A stretch of DNA of 35,788 nucleotides, taken from positions 1 to 35,788 of the forward strand of contig JAISWF010000046.1 of the NCBI GenBank assembly GCA_031271165.1, in the 5' to 3' direction. This document shows positions 7,218-16,648 of this stretch, one piece after another. Under the pieces are notes generated by a model that did no database searches, was not told the DNA's origin, and worked only from the letters and a program-made list of their open reading frames with translations. How positions within the stretch are numbered: position 1 is the first letter of the stretch; each line of letters begins with the position of its first letter. The stretch is from Deltaproteobacteria bacterium (lineage in GTDB: Bacteria > Desulfobacterota > Desulfarculia > Adiutricales > Adiutricaceae). Made by a program: the position numbers and the translations under genes.

Positions 7218-8633
7218 GGTTCACTCCTCTTTAGTCCGGGCAGGCAATAATTACCGCACAAAGCCCCGGCGGTATCCAATCTTGCAAATCCGGTGCCACT
7301 ACTACCAAAGAATCCAAAATCCTTTGAGAGAAATCTATAATTCTTCGTTAGTGGTGACTTGGGTTAACCCGCCTTCCAAAAAGGCACCTAAAGGATTGAA
7401 GGAATTAAGAACTGACCATTAACTTAATAATGACCTAAGGTTTTAGAACCCAATAAACCTCTGGCCGTCAAGAACTAAACTTCAGGTCAAGCCCGGCCAT
7501 ACCGGCGGCTTTTTTTGACCAAAGCCTTGAGTGGCCCTTGACCAAATCCTAATTCAACTTACCCTCAAATCATCAAAAACCGACCAGCCCAATCCTCCAG
7601 AACCTCTGAGCCAAAACTGCCGGCTGCTGTCCCGACCCGGAAGATTCTGCCCAGGGTCAGATTGTGTTAAGCAAAAACGAGGCCTAAAAAACTGAACCAT
7701 TAATTTAAGGTGGACGTCCTATCAATGGGTCTTTTGAGATAGGGCTAAAGGCTAATTTATTTCGACCTGAGGAGGGAACGTACAAAAAATGATAAAAAAA
7801 TGTTATGATCGCTGCGGTAAAGTCAGAGTTCGGCCAAAGGGCTCTTCCTATTTCTTTTTCTTTTAGAAACAAGCCAAAAAACCTCTGGCTTTAGCTAGTT
7901 ATAATTAGCTTCTAAATTTCCTAAAGTCTCGAAATTTTAAAATTTGTGCTTTGGTTAGAACAATTTTTATAGGCACAACTAATTACAATAATATATTCTA
8001 AACAGAAAACAAAGCGATTTATTCGCCTTATTACTGGCTAACAACATAATTTGCAAGATAATTTACAAATTTAGCCTTGAAAATTAGCTTACCCACCGCC
8101 AGCCCACAGGTTGTTCTTGATTTCTTTAAAATCGGACTTTAACTTGCACTATTACTTTTTATCGATATAGATTCTCAACCAATATTAAATATTTAAATCG
8201 GGACGATATACAACTTTTTTGTATCTATATAAATATAAAATATTGGGTAAAGACCCAAACAGAGCTTTAAGCAGCGCATTTAAACAAAAACTGGACAATA
8301 TTATGGTTCCTTAGCACACCCAAACCGGCTACCGCCAGCAGTCAATTAAGATCTCGGCCCAAAACATTTACAATAAGGCTGGCTAAATAACCGGATAAAC
8401 ATGATAAAATTGCCCCACCCAGGCCCCAATCCAAGTTGGACGGTGTGGATTTGCTGATAAAGCCGATAACATCGGCCTGATAATAGTCTTAGCGACTAGC
8501 CGGCTATTTTGGTTGAGCCCAAGAGAGGCGACCTTAGCGGCCTTAATCAAAGGGGAGACGCTCAATGGCCAAGGAGTTTTCAAGGAGTTATTGACTATTG
8601 CCAACCACTAGTGATTTTGGTATAGTCCGCAAA
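7218..8633. other. Long, mostly AT-rich gene-free region
   Basis: No supported gene. 7218-7700 should contain the promoter of the five-gene operon; I could not place a clear one. 7780-8330 is very AT-rich. At 8412-8611 an open plus frame of about 66 codons ends in 'FKELLTIANH'; it has gene-like composition but no start and no family I recognise, and the minus strand there (8383-8604) is also open. This is likely decayed coding DNA. Confidence 0.4.
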
Positions 8634-8882
8634 TTAACAATCGCCGGCGCCAGCTGACCAACGGCCCCGAGCTTTTTCCAGGATTGCCGGTTGGTCAGGG
8701 TCGATGTGGCTGCCGCCACAGACCTGAATGCCGCTTAAACCATACAGGCTTTTAAAATAACTTAGCCATGGCGGCGAGGTCGGCCCAGCTGCCAAGACGC
8801 CCAGAAGACCAAAATCAGTTTTTTGTAAGTCTTCTGGGACATCGAAATTGGGATCGCATATTTTCTGACACCACGCGGACAA
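8634..8882 (-). pseudogene. Unrecognised, possibly flavodoxin-like remnant
   Basis: Open 82-codon minus-strand frame, starting only with a TTG and with no ribosome binding site. It contains protein-like sequence such as 'LLGVLAAGPTSPPWLSYFKS' followed by 'GIQVCGGSHID'. The pattern of a hydrophobic strand, a Pro-rich turn, an aromatic helix and a second strand faintly recalls the middle of a flavodoxin fold. This is weak, and no FMN loop is present. The frame meets a stop a few codons upstream. It is probably the leftover of a larger gene; it could also be chance. Confidence 0.3.
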
Positions 8883-8967
8883 CCGGACAAAGCCGGGTGT
8901 ATAAGGAAAATTATCCTTATTTGTGTCTTTTTATGTTGCATTTACTGCAATTTTTTCTGGAGGAACC

Positions 8968-9264
8968 ATGAAAAACGGCTTTTTAAAACTATGTTTGCTA
9001 TTATCTGTCGCCCTTCTGGCCGGACTGCTGGCCGTAGCCTGCGGCGATTCTTCGTCAACTTCCACCTCAGCTCCAGCTGCTGCTCCAGTTGCTGCTCCAG
9101 CTGCTACTCCGGCTCCTGAAGCTGCTCCGGCTACTCCGACTCCTGAAGCTGCTCCGGCGGCTGGTGAATCTACCCCGGCGGCTGAAGAAACTGCTCCGGC
9201 AGCCGATGAAACGGCCCCGGAGGCTGATAAAGCAGACCCGGCTGAGGCTGCCCCAGCTGAATAA
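8968..9264 (+). CDS. Small Ala/Pro/Glu-rich lipoprotein
   Basis: 98 residues. The N-terminus is a lipoprotein signal: Lys near the start, a hydrophobic stretch 'LCLLLSVALLAGLLAVAC' and a lipobox ending at Cys ~26, followed by Gly-Asp. The Asp at +2 would favour inner-membrane retention under E. coli rules, though these rules vary. The mature part is entirely low complexity: Ser/Thr then repeated Ala-Pro, Glu-Ala-Ala-Pro and similar units, becoming acidic at the end. The start at 8968 (not 8923 as in the track) has GGAGGA 6 bases upstream. It ends before a clear terminator, so it is monocistronic. No domain is recognisable. It may be a spacer or surface-exposed small lipoprotein. Confidence 0.75.
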   Translation: MKNGFLKLCLLLSVALLAGLLAVACGDSSSTSTSAPAAAPVAAPAATPAPEAAPATPTPEAAPAAGESTPAAEETAPAADETAPEADKADPAEAAPAE

Positions 9265-9362
9265 GCGGTTATCAGCCTAACTCTCTTCACCAGCCTTGGG
9301 ATAGACTCCCTTGGTTCTGGGGATGCTGTTTAGACTATCTCCGCCAAGAGGCACTCAAAACT

Positions 9363-9411
9363 AAAGCCCGCAACCTCCCCCTCCTCAGGGCTGGATTTTG
9401 TGGGCTTTTTT
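9363..9411 (+). terminator. Intrinsic terminator of the small lipoprotein gene
   Basis: AAAGCCCGCAA pairs with TTTTGTGGGCTTT (one G-T pair) around a C-rich loop, followed by a T-run (GGGCTTTTTT). It lies about 100 bases after the lipoprotein stop. Confidence 0.8.
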
Positions 9412-9520
9412 AATATAATCATTTTTCCGACCACATTGATCTTCGCTGCTTCGACGGTCAATCCGGCTTGGCCGGCTGAGAAGCAATCCCTAGCCGTATT
9501 TTTTTAAAGGGGCTCAGGAC

Positions 9521-10168
9521 ATGACTTATCGTGCCGCTATTTTCGATTTGGACGGTACTATCCTCAACACCTTGGATGATTTAGCTGACAGCCTCAATGC
9601 GGCGTTAGTCTACCTGAAACTGCCGGCACTCGAACTCGAAACCGTTCGCCAGATGATCGGACATGGCCTTAACAATCTCATTGAAACCGCCTGCGACGGT
9701 CGTTGCCCGGTTGAAATCCTCAAAGTTAATTTTAAAAACGAGTACCGCCAAAGACAGCTCAACAAAACCGTTCCTTACCCAGGCATCCGCAATCTTTTTG
9801 AACGACTCGCTGACCGCCGATGGGCCCTGGGAGTGCTGTCCAACAAAGACCATGAAAACACTAAGACTATCGTCGAACATTATTTTCCCGGCGCCTTCCA
9901 AATCGTCCAAGGGGCTCTGCCGGATCTCCCTCTCAAGCCCGATCCGGCTGCAGTGATTGAAATGGTCAAAAATCTGGAAGCGGCTCCCCGCGAGACAATC
10001 TATGTCGGCGACAGCGCCGTCGATATTCTCACGGCCAAAAACGCCAACCTAACTCCTCTTGGAGCCGCCTGGGGCTTCAGAACCAAAACCGAACTCATCG
10101 AAGCTGGTGCGGCGGCGGTATTTGACCGACCAATCGATATTTTGGAATATATCGGTTATGTTCGTTAG
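9521..10168 (+). CDS. gph: HAD-family phosphatase, phosphoglycolate phosphatase-like
   Basis: 215-residue HAD hydrolase of subfamily IA. Motif I 'AIFDLDGTILNT' carries the nucleophile Asp and the acid/base Asp. The helical cap occupies residues ~15-80. Motif II is 'GVLSNKDHENT', the motif III Lys is in 'LPLKPDPAAVIEMV', and motif IV is 'IYVGDSAVDILTAKNANL'. Gph removes phosphate from 2-phosphoglycolate arising from DNA repair; related HADs use other phosphosugars or PPi, so the gene name is tentative. A CAGGA element lies just before the ATG. It is the first gene of a tight operon with coaE (9 bases apart) and rarA. All catalytic residues are present. Confidence 0.8.
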   Translation: MTYRAAIFDLDGTILNTLDDLADSLNAALVYLKLPALELETVRQMIGHGLNNLIETACDGRCPVEILKVNFKNEYRQRQLNKTVPYPGIRNLFERLADRRWALGVLSNKDHENTKTIVEHYFPGAFQIVQGALPDLPLKPDPAAVIEMVKNLEAAPRETIYVGDSAVDILTAKNANLTPLGAAWGFRTKTELIEAGAAAVFDRPIDILEYIGYVR

Positions 10169-10177
10169 GAGTGTTCA

Positions 10178-10891
10178 ATGTCAAAACTGCCTCAAAAACC
10201 TCGGCTCATCGCTCGCCAGCCGAACGCCCCGCCGCCGCCTTGGGCCGTCGATCCCGATGGTCTTCTAAAAACCAGGCCGGGCTCGATCAAAGCCGCCTTA
10301 ACCGGCGGCATTGCTTCGGGCAAATCCTCGGTAGCTGAGCTTTTCGTGGCCTTTGGAGCCGGACGGGTAGATTTTGATGCTTTATCCAAAAAAATTTTGG
10401 CTCCGGACTCTCCCTACTTGGCTGCAGCCGCCGCACTCTTTGGACCTAAGGCCATCAAAGATGGCTCTCTCGACCGCCGATATGTAGGCAAGAAGGTCTT
10501 TAAAGACCCAAAACTCAGAAAAGCTTTGGAGGACATCGTCCATCCGGCGGTCTGGTCCCTGATGCTTGATGAGCTTAAATCAGCTGAAAGCCGGGGACTA
10601 ACGATCATTGAAGTGCCGCTTTTGTACGAAGCCGCCCTCGACTCCCTCTTTGAGCCGGTCATCGTCTGCTTTGCCAAACCCGAAACTCAGCTCAAACGTT
10701 TGCGGGAACGTAACCCTGAACTGGGCCGCTTTGAGGCCCGAAGAAGGCTCAAGGCCCAAATTCCAATTTTTGAAAAAATCCGGCGCGCCAACATCGTCAT
10801 CAATAATGACGACGACTTGCCCCGGCTCATTGCCAGTACCAGGCAGGCTTGGGAATACCTTTTTCCTGACAAGGGAGTACCAGTCCAGTGA
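10178..10891 (+). CDS. coaE: Dephospho-CoA kinase
   Basis: 237 residues. It phosphorylates the 3'-OH of dephospho-CoA, the last step of coenzyme A synthesis, in the cytosol. The P-loop 'ALTGGIASGKSSVAELF' is at about residue 38. 'RVDFDALSKKI' takes the place of the usual 'DAD' switch, retaining an Asp. 'KALEDIVHPAVW' and 'IIEVPLLYEAALDSLFEPVI' are typical CoaE blocks. The lid 'LRERNPELGRFEARRRLKAQ' and the end 'RANIVINND' also fit. Unusually, ~35 Pro/Arg-rich residues precede the kinase core, where CoaE normally starts within a few residues of the P-loop strand. The ATG has GGAG upstream, so this extension is probably real. Its stop overlaps the rarA start by GTGA. Confidence 0.88.
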   Translation: MSKLPQKPRLIARQPNAPPPPWAVDPDGLLKTRPGSIKAALTGGIASGKSSVAELFVAFGAGRVDFDALSKKILAPDSPYLAAAAALFGPKAIKDGSLDRRYVGKKVFKDPKLRKALEDIVHPAVWSLMLDELKSAESRGLTIIEVPLLYEAALDSLFEPVIVCFAKPETQLKRLRERNPELGRFEARRRLKAQIPIFEKIRRANIVINNDDDLPRLIASTRQAWEYLFPDKGVPVQ

Positions 10892-12237
10892 CGGAAGAAA
10901 CCTCCTTTGAGCCGTTGGCCCAAAGACTCAGACCTCGAAATCTTGACGAATACATCGGCCAGCAGCATCTGTTGGGCGAGGGCAAGCTCCTGAGGCTGCT
11001 CTATGAGCAGGGCCAGGTCGCCTCCTTGATTTTATGGGGCCCGCCTGGGGTCGGAAAAACCAGCTTGGCCAGACTGATTACCAAAAAGGCCGAAGCCGAT
11101 TATGTGGAATTTTCCGCAGTCCTCTCCGGCATAAAAGACGTTCGAGAGGTAGTGGAAAGGGCCAGAAAAACTCGCCAGGCCTGGCAAAAACCCACTGTTT
11201 TATTTGTTGATGAAATCCACCGTTTCAACAAGGCCCAACAGGACGCCTTCCTGCCTCACGTGGAAAGCGGCCTGATTACCCTGATTGGGGCCACCACCGA
11301 AAACCCCTCCTTTGAAATAATATCGGCCCTCCTGTCGCGAACCAGGGTGCTGGTTTTAGAGCCTCTGACCCGGGAGGACCTCGAAGGCCTGGTCAACCGG
11401 GCTTTGACCGACTGCGAGCGGGGTCTGGGAAGGCTAAAGGCCACCGTTGAACTCCGGGCTTTGGATTTATTGATTCTTAGCTCCGGCGGGGACGCCAGGT
11501 CGCTCCTTAACGCCTTGGAACTGGCCGCCGGTTTGGCCAGGGCCGATCAAAACGGGGAGCGGCTCATTTCCGAGCCGGTGGTCGAAGAATCGGTCCAACG
11601 CAAAGCCTGGCGGTACGATAAAGGCGGCGAAGAACACTATAATCTTATCAGCGCCCTCCACAAATCACTGCGCGACAGCGACCCCGACGGGGCTCTTTAC
11701 TGGCTGGCCCGGATGCTGGAAGGCGGTGAAGATCCAGTCTACCTGTTGAGACGCATGATCAGGTTTGCCTCCGAGGACGTGGGCTTGGCCGATCCCCTTG
11801 CCCTGATGCTAGGAATCTCGGCCCTGGAATCATACCGTCTCTTGGGCTCCCCGGAAGGGGAGCTGGCCCTGGCTCACCTGGCCGTCCATCTAGCTTGTGC
11901 CCCCAAAAGTAACGCCGTTTACGTGGCCTTTAATCAGGCCGTCAAGGACGCCAAAAAATACGGGCCCTTGGGTGTTCCCCTCCATATCCGCAACGCCCCT
12001 ACCAACCTGATGAAAGAGTTGGGCTACGGCCAGGGTTACCAATACGCCCACGACCATAAAAACGCTCTGGTGGACCAGCAGCACCTCCCCGATGAGCTCC
12101 TTGGACGCGAGTACTACCAGCCCACCGACCGGGGCCGCGAAAAGGCGATCAAAGAATTTTTGGAGACCAGACGTCGAGCCTTGAGCCGAAACGGACCCGA
12201 CGATCAGGCGCCCAACCTTCTCAAAAATCCCAAATAG
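10888..12237 (+). CDS. rarA: Replication-associated recombination protein A (MgsA/RarA), clamp-loader-like AAA+ ATPase
   Basis: 449 residues, the usual family length. Near the N-terminus are '[20 protein letters not shown]', Walker A '[16 protein letters not shown]', Walker B '[20 protein letters not shown]', sensor 1 '[19 protein letters not shown]' and sensor 2 '[12 protein letters not shown]'. The C-terminal half has the tetramerisation region, including '[21 protein letters not shown]'. RarA acts at stalled replication forks, interacting with SSB and unwinding fork ends. Translation starts with GTG overlapping the coaE stop (GTGA), so it is translationally coupled. All nucleotide-binding motifs are intact. 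Confidence 0.95.
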   Translation: MTEETSFEPLAQRLRPRNLDEYIGQQHLLGEGKLLRLLYEQGQVASLILWGPPGVGKTSLARLITKKAEADYVEFSAVLSGIKDVREVVERARKTRQAWQKPTVLFVDEIHRFNKAQQDAFLPHVESGLITLIGATTENPSFEIISALLSRTRVLVLEPLTREDLEGLVNRALTDCERGLGRLKATVELRALDLLILSSGGDARSLLNALELAAGLARADQNGERLISEPVVEESVQRKAWRYDKGGEEHYNLISALHKSLRDSDPDGALYWLARMLEGGEDPVYLLRRMIRFASEDVGLADPLALMLGISALESYRLLGSPEGELALAHLAVHLACAPKSNAVYVAFNQAVKDAKKYGPLGVPLHIRNAPTNLMKELGYGQGYQYAHDHKNALVDQQHLPDELLGREYYQPTDRGREKAIKEFLETRRRALSRNGPDDQAPNLLKNPK

Positions 12238-12334
12238 CCTATTTTTTAGCTTAAATGGCCCTGGTCCCCAGCCCTACCGTTAGATTGAGTTGACCTCCAC
12301 AAATAATTTCTCGACGGCCAGCCACCTAAATCAA

Positions 12335-12378
12335 ACAACCGCAGCCCACAAGAGCTTTTAACTCCGGGCAGCGGTTGT
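12335..12378. repeat. Imperfect 13-bp inverted repeat after rarA
   Basis: ACAACCGCAGCCC pairs with GGGCAGCGGTTGT (one mismatch) over an 18-base loop. No T-run follows on the plus strand. It sits about 100 bases past rarA and before the convergent gene at 12501, so it may be a weak terminator or an RNA-stabilising hairpin. Confidence 0.5.
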
Positions 12379-12500
12379 GTAAGCACGACCCAATCCAAAT
12401 TAAACCAAAACTCCGACTTAAACCGTCTTATTGACCTTGAAACTAACCGCCGTTTTTAAGCCGGCCGTCTCTAAAAATAGCTCTGGCCTGTCTTGGGGAT

Positions 12501-13145
12501 TTAGTTCTCTGACTGATTACCCTCCACATCATCGGAGGGTGGGTTTGCCTCAGAGCCTTCCGGGCCCGCAGCAGCCTCAGCCGAGGCAGTTTGAGTGGCG
12601 GCCAAGGAATTTTGACTTGGTACTGGCTGCTCCGCAGCTTGAGCCGGTGGAGCCGTCTGGGCTGGTGTCGTCGGCTCTTGAGGAGGGGTTTGTTTTTTCA
12701 AATTCTTAATAAAATTTGCTAGTTCGGTAAAATAGCTTTTAACTTCGGCCAAAAATATAGCCAAAATTTTGATTACATTTTTTGATATATCTTTGGCTAT
12801 ATTTTTGGCTTCAGTTATTGTTTCAGTTGAATCAGACGAATCTATTAAAGAAACCAATTGCTCTGATTTTTTGATTTCATTTTCTTTATTTTTATCATAT
12901 CTAGATTTATCTATTACATTTTTAAATAATGTAAATGGACCAATACCGAATGGGTCTGTCCCAATCATTATCCAAATGCAAACAATAAAACCAAAAAAAT
13001 AAAACACTCCTAGACCATTTTTATCACTAAGCACAGAATTAAACCAATCATTGACAAGAAACTTATAAATAAAAACTATTAATATTGCGCGAACAAATAA
13101 AGATATAAAAACCTTAACTAACCAGGAAACAAAATTATTTGACAT
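12501..13145 (-). CDS. Membrane protein of unknown function with Pro/Ala-rich C-terminal tail
   Basis: 214 residues, family not recognised. There are two likely membrane segments at ~8-32 ('VKVFISLFVRAILIVFIYKF') and ~46-63 ('LGVFYFFGFIVCIWIMIG'). A charged Lys/Glu/Ser-rich region follows, with an amphipathic segment ('SKNVIKILAIFLAEV'), then about 65 residues of Pro/Ala/Gln/Glu-rich low complexity. AAGGAG 6 bases before the ATG is one of the best ribosome binding sites in the window. The first ~150 codons are distinctly AT-rich, while the tail codons are GC-rich like the surrounding genes, so the gene looks like a composite. It stands alone between rarA and the EFR1 gene; no terminator is seen. 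Confidence 0.65.
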   Translation of the reverse strand: MSNNFVSWLVKVFISLFVRAILIVFIYKFLVNDWFNSVLSDKNGLGVFYFFGFIVCIWIMIGTDPFGIGPFTLFKNVIDKSRYDKNKENEIKKSEQLVSLIDSSDSTETITEAKNIAKDISKNVIKILAIFLAEVKSYFTELANFIKNLKKQTPPQEPTTPAQTAPPAQAAEQPVPSQNSLAATQTASAEAAAGPEGSEANPPSDDVEGNQSEN

Positions 13146-13388
13146 AAATTCTCCTTATGCCTATCAATGATTGAATATTATAAATATTGCTTCTCCTGGC
13201 CAAAAACAATATTTTTCCAAAAATTTCTAACGCTTTAACTACAAAATTGGAAATTATAAATTATTCAGGAACACATTAACGAACCATCGTTTACAATTTT
13301 TTGCATCATTAATTTTTTCCTTAATTTAAAACAGATTCCAACCCCAGCTAAATGGCTTCGATTAGCCCCAAACTCTAACCTGACCTTC

Positions 13389-14183
13389 TCACGGCAGAAA
13401 GGTGACCGGCTCCTTGCGTTCCAAGTTGGCTGCCGCTAAAGCAGCCATGTCGTCACAAAAATCATCGTCAACAAAAGCCTTGGCTTTTTCTGGACAAATC
13501 TTAATGCAAGCGGCGCAAAAGATGCATTTGTCACGGTTGATTTTTTTGGGATCATCACCGATAAAGGCTCCGACCGGACAGTTGTGGACACAGGCCAAAC
13601 ATTTTGCACATCGCCGGGAAGTTTCCGGGGTAAAAGGCAACCTCTTGGGATAAGGTCGATAAGGCCGGTGGCCGCCTTTGTTAAGAATAGGCTTATCGCT
13701 CAGAAAGCTATCGCTTAACAGTGTCTGCCTGACTCCTAATCCAAAACATCTGGCCCGCTCATCGTCAGCCGGGTCTGGACGGGCCCGGCCCATGACCTGA
13801 GAATAAGCGTGTTCCCCGATAAAGGCCGCCGCCCCCACCACCTCGTAGCCTTTGGCGTGACACAAATCGTAGAGTTCCAACAGGGCATCTTCGTAGGCCC
13901 GATTGCCGTAAACCACCACAGCCGCCGCCGGCCGCCGGCCAGACGGTAATTTGACGAAATAGTCTTTGATCAACTCAGGCAGCCGGCCTCCGTAAACCGG
14001 AAAAGCCAAGACCAAAAGTTCGTCGCGTTCCAAAGTCACGCCCCGCTCCCTGGAGGCGGGAAGCGTTAAATCGAAATCGCGCGGCCGTAAGGCCAAACCT
14101 TGGGAGATACTTTTAACAATCCGGCGAGTTGTCCCAGTCGGACTAAAGAAAAAGCTGGCGTTTTGTATTACCTGGCGTCCCAT
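13389..14183 (-). CDS. EFR1-family flavodoxin/ferredoxin fusion
   Basis: 264 residues. The N-terminal flavodoxin-like domain has the FMN phosphate loop 'FFSPTGTTRRIVKSI' and 'LVLAFPVYGGRLPELIKDYF', the 'PVYxGRxP' block typical of this group. The C-terminus has two [4Fe-4S] motifs: 'CAKCLACVHNCP' (about residue 191) and 'CIFCAACIKICP' (about 220). EFR1 proteins are soluble electron carriers combining flavin and Fe-S centres; their partners are mostly unknown. The gene follows glgB by 12 bases on the same strand with a G-rich element (GGGGG) before the ATG. It may be co-transcribed with glgB, although no functional link is obvious. All eight cluster Cys are present. Confidence 0.88.
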   Translation of the reverse strand: MGRQVIQNASFFFSPTGTTRRIVKSISQGLALRPRDFDLTLPASRERGVTLERDELLVLAFPVYGGRLPELIKDYFVKLPSGRRPAAAVVVYGNRAYEDALLELYDLCHAKGYEVVGAAAFIGEHAYSQVMGRARPDPADDERARCFGLGVRQTLLSDSFLSDKPILNKGGHRPYRPYPKRLPFTPETSRRCAKCLACVHNCPVGAFIGDDPKKINRDKCIFCAACIKICPEKAKAFVDDDFCDDMAALAAANLERKEPVTFLP

Positions 14184-14195
14184 CTAAAAAGCCCC

Positions 14196-16391
14196 CTAAA
14201 AACACTTCAACGCCAAGAAACCAAGCGGGGGCAAGGTCAGAGACAGGCTCTGCGGGCGACCATGGGAAGCAATCGGCTCACTTTTGAGACCTCCGCCCAA
14301 ACCAACGTCGCATCCCCCGTAAGAGGAGGAATCGGAATTGATGAGTTCCCTCCAAAATCCCTGACGCGGCACCCCCAAGCGATAGCCATGACGGGGGACG
14401 GGAGTAAAGTTGAAGACAAAAAGGACGGAATCAAAGGGGTCTCGGCCATTGCGGATAAAGCTGACGACGGTGGAGTCGCTGTCGCGAAAATCCACCCATT
14501 CAAACCCGCGCCAGTCGTGATCAAGCTGGTAAAGGGCCGGCTCGGAGGCATAGAGCTTGTTGAGATCACGAACGAAGTTCATAAGGCCGCGATGTTCGGA
14601 GCGCTCAGTGAGTTCCCAACTAAGCTCCCGGGCGTGATCCCACTCACTGATTTGGCCGAATTCTCCGCCCATGAAAAGAAGCTTTTTACCAGGCTCAGCA
14701 AACATGTAACCCAAAAGAAGCCTGAGGTTGGCGCACTTTTGCCAATAATCACCCGGCATCTTGTCCCACAGAGACCTTTTACCGTACACCACCTCATCAT
14801 GGGACAGCGGCAGGCAAAAATTTTCATGAAAAGCGTAAAGAAGGGCGAAAGTAAGCCTGTCCATGTGGTAGTGACGGAAAACAGGGTCTTTGCTTATAAA
14901 ATCAAGCATATCGTGCATCCAGCCCATGTTCCACTTGAACATAAAGCCCAGGCCGCCCAGATGGACCGGCCGGGAGACGGCCGGAAAAGCGGTCGATTCC
15001 TCGGCTATGGTCATGGCCCCTGGAAAAAGCTCGTAGAGCTTGGTGTTGAGGGTCTTGAGCATCTCCAGGGCTTCGAGGTTTTCCCGGCCGCCGTAGCAGT
15101 TGGGAATCCACTCGCCCTCACTGCGGGAGTAGTCCAGGTAAATCATTGAGGCTACGGCATCGACCCTCAGGCCGTCGATATGGTAGGCATCGCAGAAAAA
15201 TAAAGCATTGGCGACCAGAAAGTTTTTAACCTCGTTGCGTCCATAGTTAAAAACCAATGTCCCCCAATCCGAATGAGCCCCCTGCCTGGGATCGGCGTGT
15301 TCGTAAAGATGGGTTCCGTCAAAGTACTCCAGGGCAAAACTGTCACGGGGGAAATGGGCTGGGACCCAGTCCAGGATGACTCCGATCCCAGCCTGATGAC
15401 ACTTATCAACGAGGTATCTAAAATCATCAGGCGTCCCGAACCTGGAGGTGACGGCATAATAACCCGAGACTTGATAACCCCAGGAGGCATCAAAAGGATG
15501 CTCGGAAATTGGCATAAGCTCAAGCCAGTTGAAGCCCAAATCTTTAAGGTAGGGCACCAAAAGGTCGGCCGCTTCCCGGTAGGAAAGCCAGGAGCCGTCG
15601 GGTTTACGGCGCCAGGAGCCGAGATGGCACTCGTAAATGGACATTGGTTTGCCCAGATGGTTGGCCGACCGGCGTTCATCCATCCAGAAACCATCACTCC
15701 AACGGTACTGACCGAGGTCGAAAACCACCGAAGCTGTCTTGGGCCTTTTTTCCATAAAAAAGCCCATTGGATCGGCTTTCATCAAAAGCGAGCCACTTTG
15801 GGTGGTTATCTCATACTTATAGCGATCGCCAGCGCCGAAATGGGGTACAAATATCTCCCAGACTCCCGACGAACCCCGTGGCCGCATTGGCAAACGCCGC
15901 CCGTCCCAAAGGTTGCGATCGCCCACCAAGCAAACCCTGGTGGCCGAGGGAGCCCAAACGGCAAAAAGGACCCCGGAAACGCCCTGATGAACCATCGGAT
16001 GGGCACCCAGCTTTTCATAAATTTGGTAATGGTTACCCTGATTCCACAGGAAAAGATCGAGTTCTCCCAAGACTGGCACAAAGCTGAAAGCATCAAAGAA
16101 GGTGACGGTGTTCTGAGCGAATTTAACTCGGAGGCGATAGGGCTTAAAATCATGGTCAATGACGTCAAAGGTCTCAAAAAAGGATCCTAGCGGAGTTCCG
16201 GCCGCCCCTTGCCGGGTCATTGTAACCTCACGTCCGTTACTCAATAGAGCCGTAACCGCCTCTGCGTCAGGTAAAAAGGCTCTAAAAAGGACCCCGGATT
16301 GGCCGCTGATGCGGGCTGGCCTGGCCCCCAAAAACGAAAAAGGATCCGAGGTTCGTCCAGCAAGGAAACTTTCATAAAGGGATTGGTCCAT
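14196..16391 (-). CDS. glgB: 1,4-alpha-glucan branching enzyme
   Basis: 731 residues, full length for GlgB (GH13). N-terminal CBM48-type beta-sandwich domains include 'GVLFAVWAPSATRVCLVGD'. The catalytic barrel has 'WLELMPISEHPFDASWGYQ', 'VILDWVPAHFPRD', the nucleophile Asp in 'HIDGLRVDAVASMIYLDY', the acid/base Glu in 'AMTIAEESTAFP' and the third carboxylate in 'LPLSHDEVVYGKRSL'. The C-terminal all-beta domain includes 'VVSFIRNGR'. It forms alpha-1,6 branches in glycogen. Of the tandem ATG ATG pair, the second (16391) sits 5 bases after AAGGAG and is preferred over the first. No glgA, glgC or glgP is adjacent, so glycogen genes must be elsewhere or be missing. Confidence 0.96.
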   Translation of the reverse strand: MDQSLYESFLAGRTSDPFSFLGARPARISGQSGVLFRAFLPDAEAVTALLSNGREVTMTRQGAAGTPLGSFFETFDVIDHDFKPYRLRVKFAQNTVTFFDAFSFVPVLGELDLFLWNQGNHYQIYEKLGAHPMVHQGVSGVLFAVWAPSATRVCLVGDRNLWDGRRLPMRPRGSSGVWEIFVPHFGAGDRYKYEITTQSGSLLMKADPMGFFMEKRPKTASVVFDLGQYRWSDGFWMDERRSANHLGKPMSIYECHLGSWRRKPDGSWLSYREAADLLVPYLKDLGFNWLELMPISEHPFDASWGYQVSGYYAVTSRFGTPDDFRYLVDKCHQAGIGVILDWVPAHFPRDSFALEYFDGTHLYEHADPRQGAHSDWGTLVFNYGRNEVKNFLVANALFFCDAYHIDGLRVDAVASMIYLDYSRSEGEWIPNCYGGRENLEALEMLKTLNTKLYELFPGAMTIAEESTAFPAVSRPVHLGGLGFMFKWNMGWMHDMLDFISKDPVFRHYHMDRLTFALLYAFHENFCLPLSHDEVVYGKRSLWDKMPGDYWQKCANLRLLLGYMFAEPGKKLLFMGGEFGQISEWDHARELSWELTERSEHRGLMNFVRDLNKLYASEPALYQLDHDWRGFEWVDFRDSDSTVVSFIRNGRDPFDSVLFVFNFTPVPRHGYRLGVPRQGFWRELINSDSSSYGGCDVGLGGGLKSEPIASHGRPQSLSLTLPPLGFLALKCF

Positions 16392-16614
16392 CATTGCTCC
16401 TTTTTCGGCCTAAGCCGCCATTTATTTTTACCCCCCCGAACCGGAAGTGGCTGTCGGCCAACACCGGGGAAGGACTTGCAGCCAGCCCCCGGACCCCAAT
16501 GGGTCAGGAGACCATATAATTCGAAAAAAGGACTTAAGTTTTATTAAAGGCTCCCTTGGGGTGCCGGTCTGCCGCTTCCGCTGAAAGAGTTCTGGCGATG
16601 TAAAAAGAGAACCT

Positions 16615-16642
16615 TTGAAACTATTGAATTATAGCATATAAT
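16615..16642 (+). promoter_or_regulatory. Sigma70-type promoter for the CorC/HlyC-family gene
   Basis: TTGAAA (16615-16620), a 16-base spacer, and a perfect TATAAT (16637-16642). It predicts a transcript start near 16649 and a leader of about 120 bases before the ATG at 16768. Confidence 0.7.
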
Positions 16643-16648
16643 AATCCC

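Noticed and set aside
8383-8604. 73-residue minus ORF
   Set aside because: No start signal or family; both strands are open here, so neither can be trusted as a gene.
8931-9290. 119-residue minus ORF rich in Ala/Gly/Ser
   Set aside because: Complement of the repetitive Ala/Pro lipoprotein gene; low complexity keeps all frames open.
14100-15149. 349-residue plus-strand ORF opposite glgB
   Set aside because: Lies wholly antisense to the EFR1 start and glgB, has no ribosome binding site or family motifs; glgB motifs are complete on the other strand.
15273-16190. 305-residue plus-strand ORF opposite glgB
   Set aside because: Another antisense shadow of glgB with no recognisable domain.
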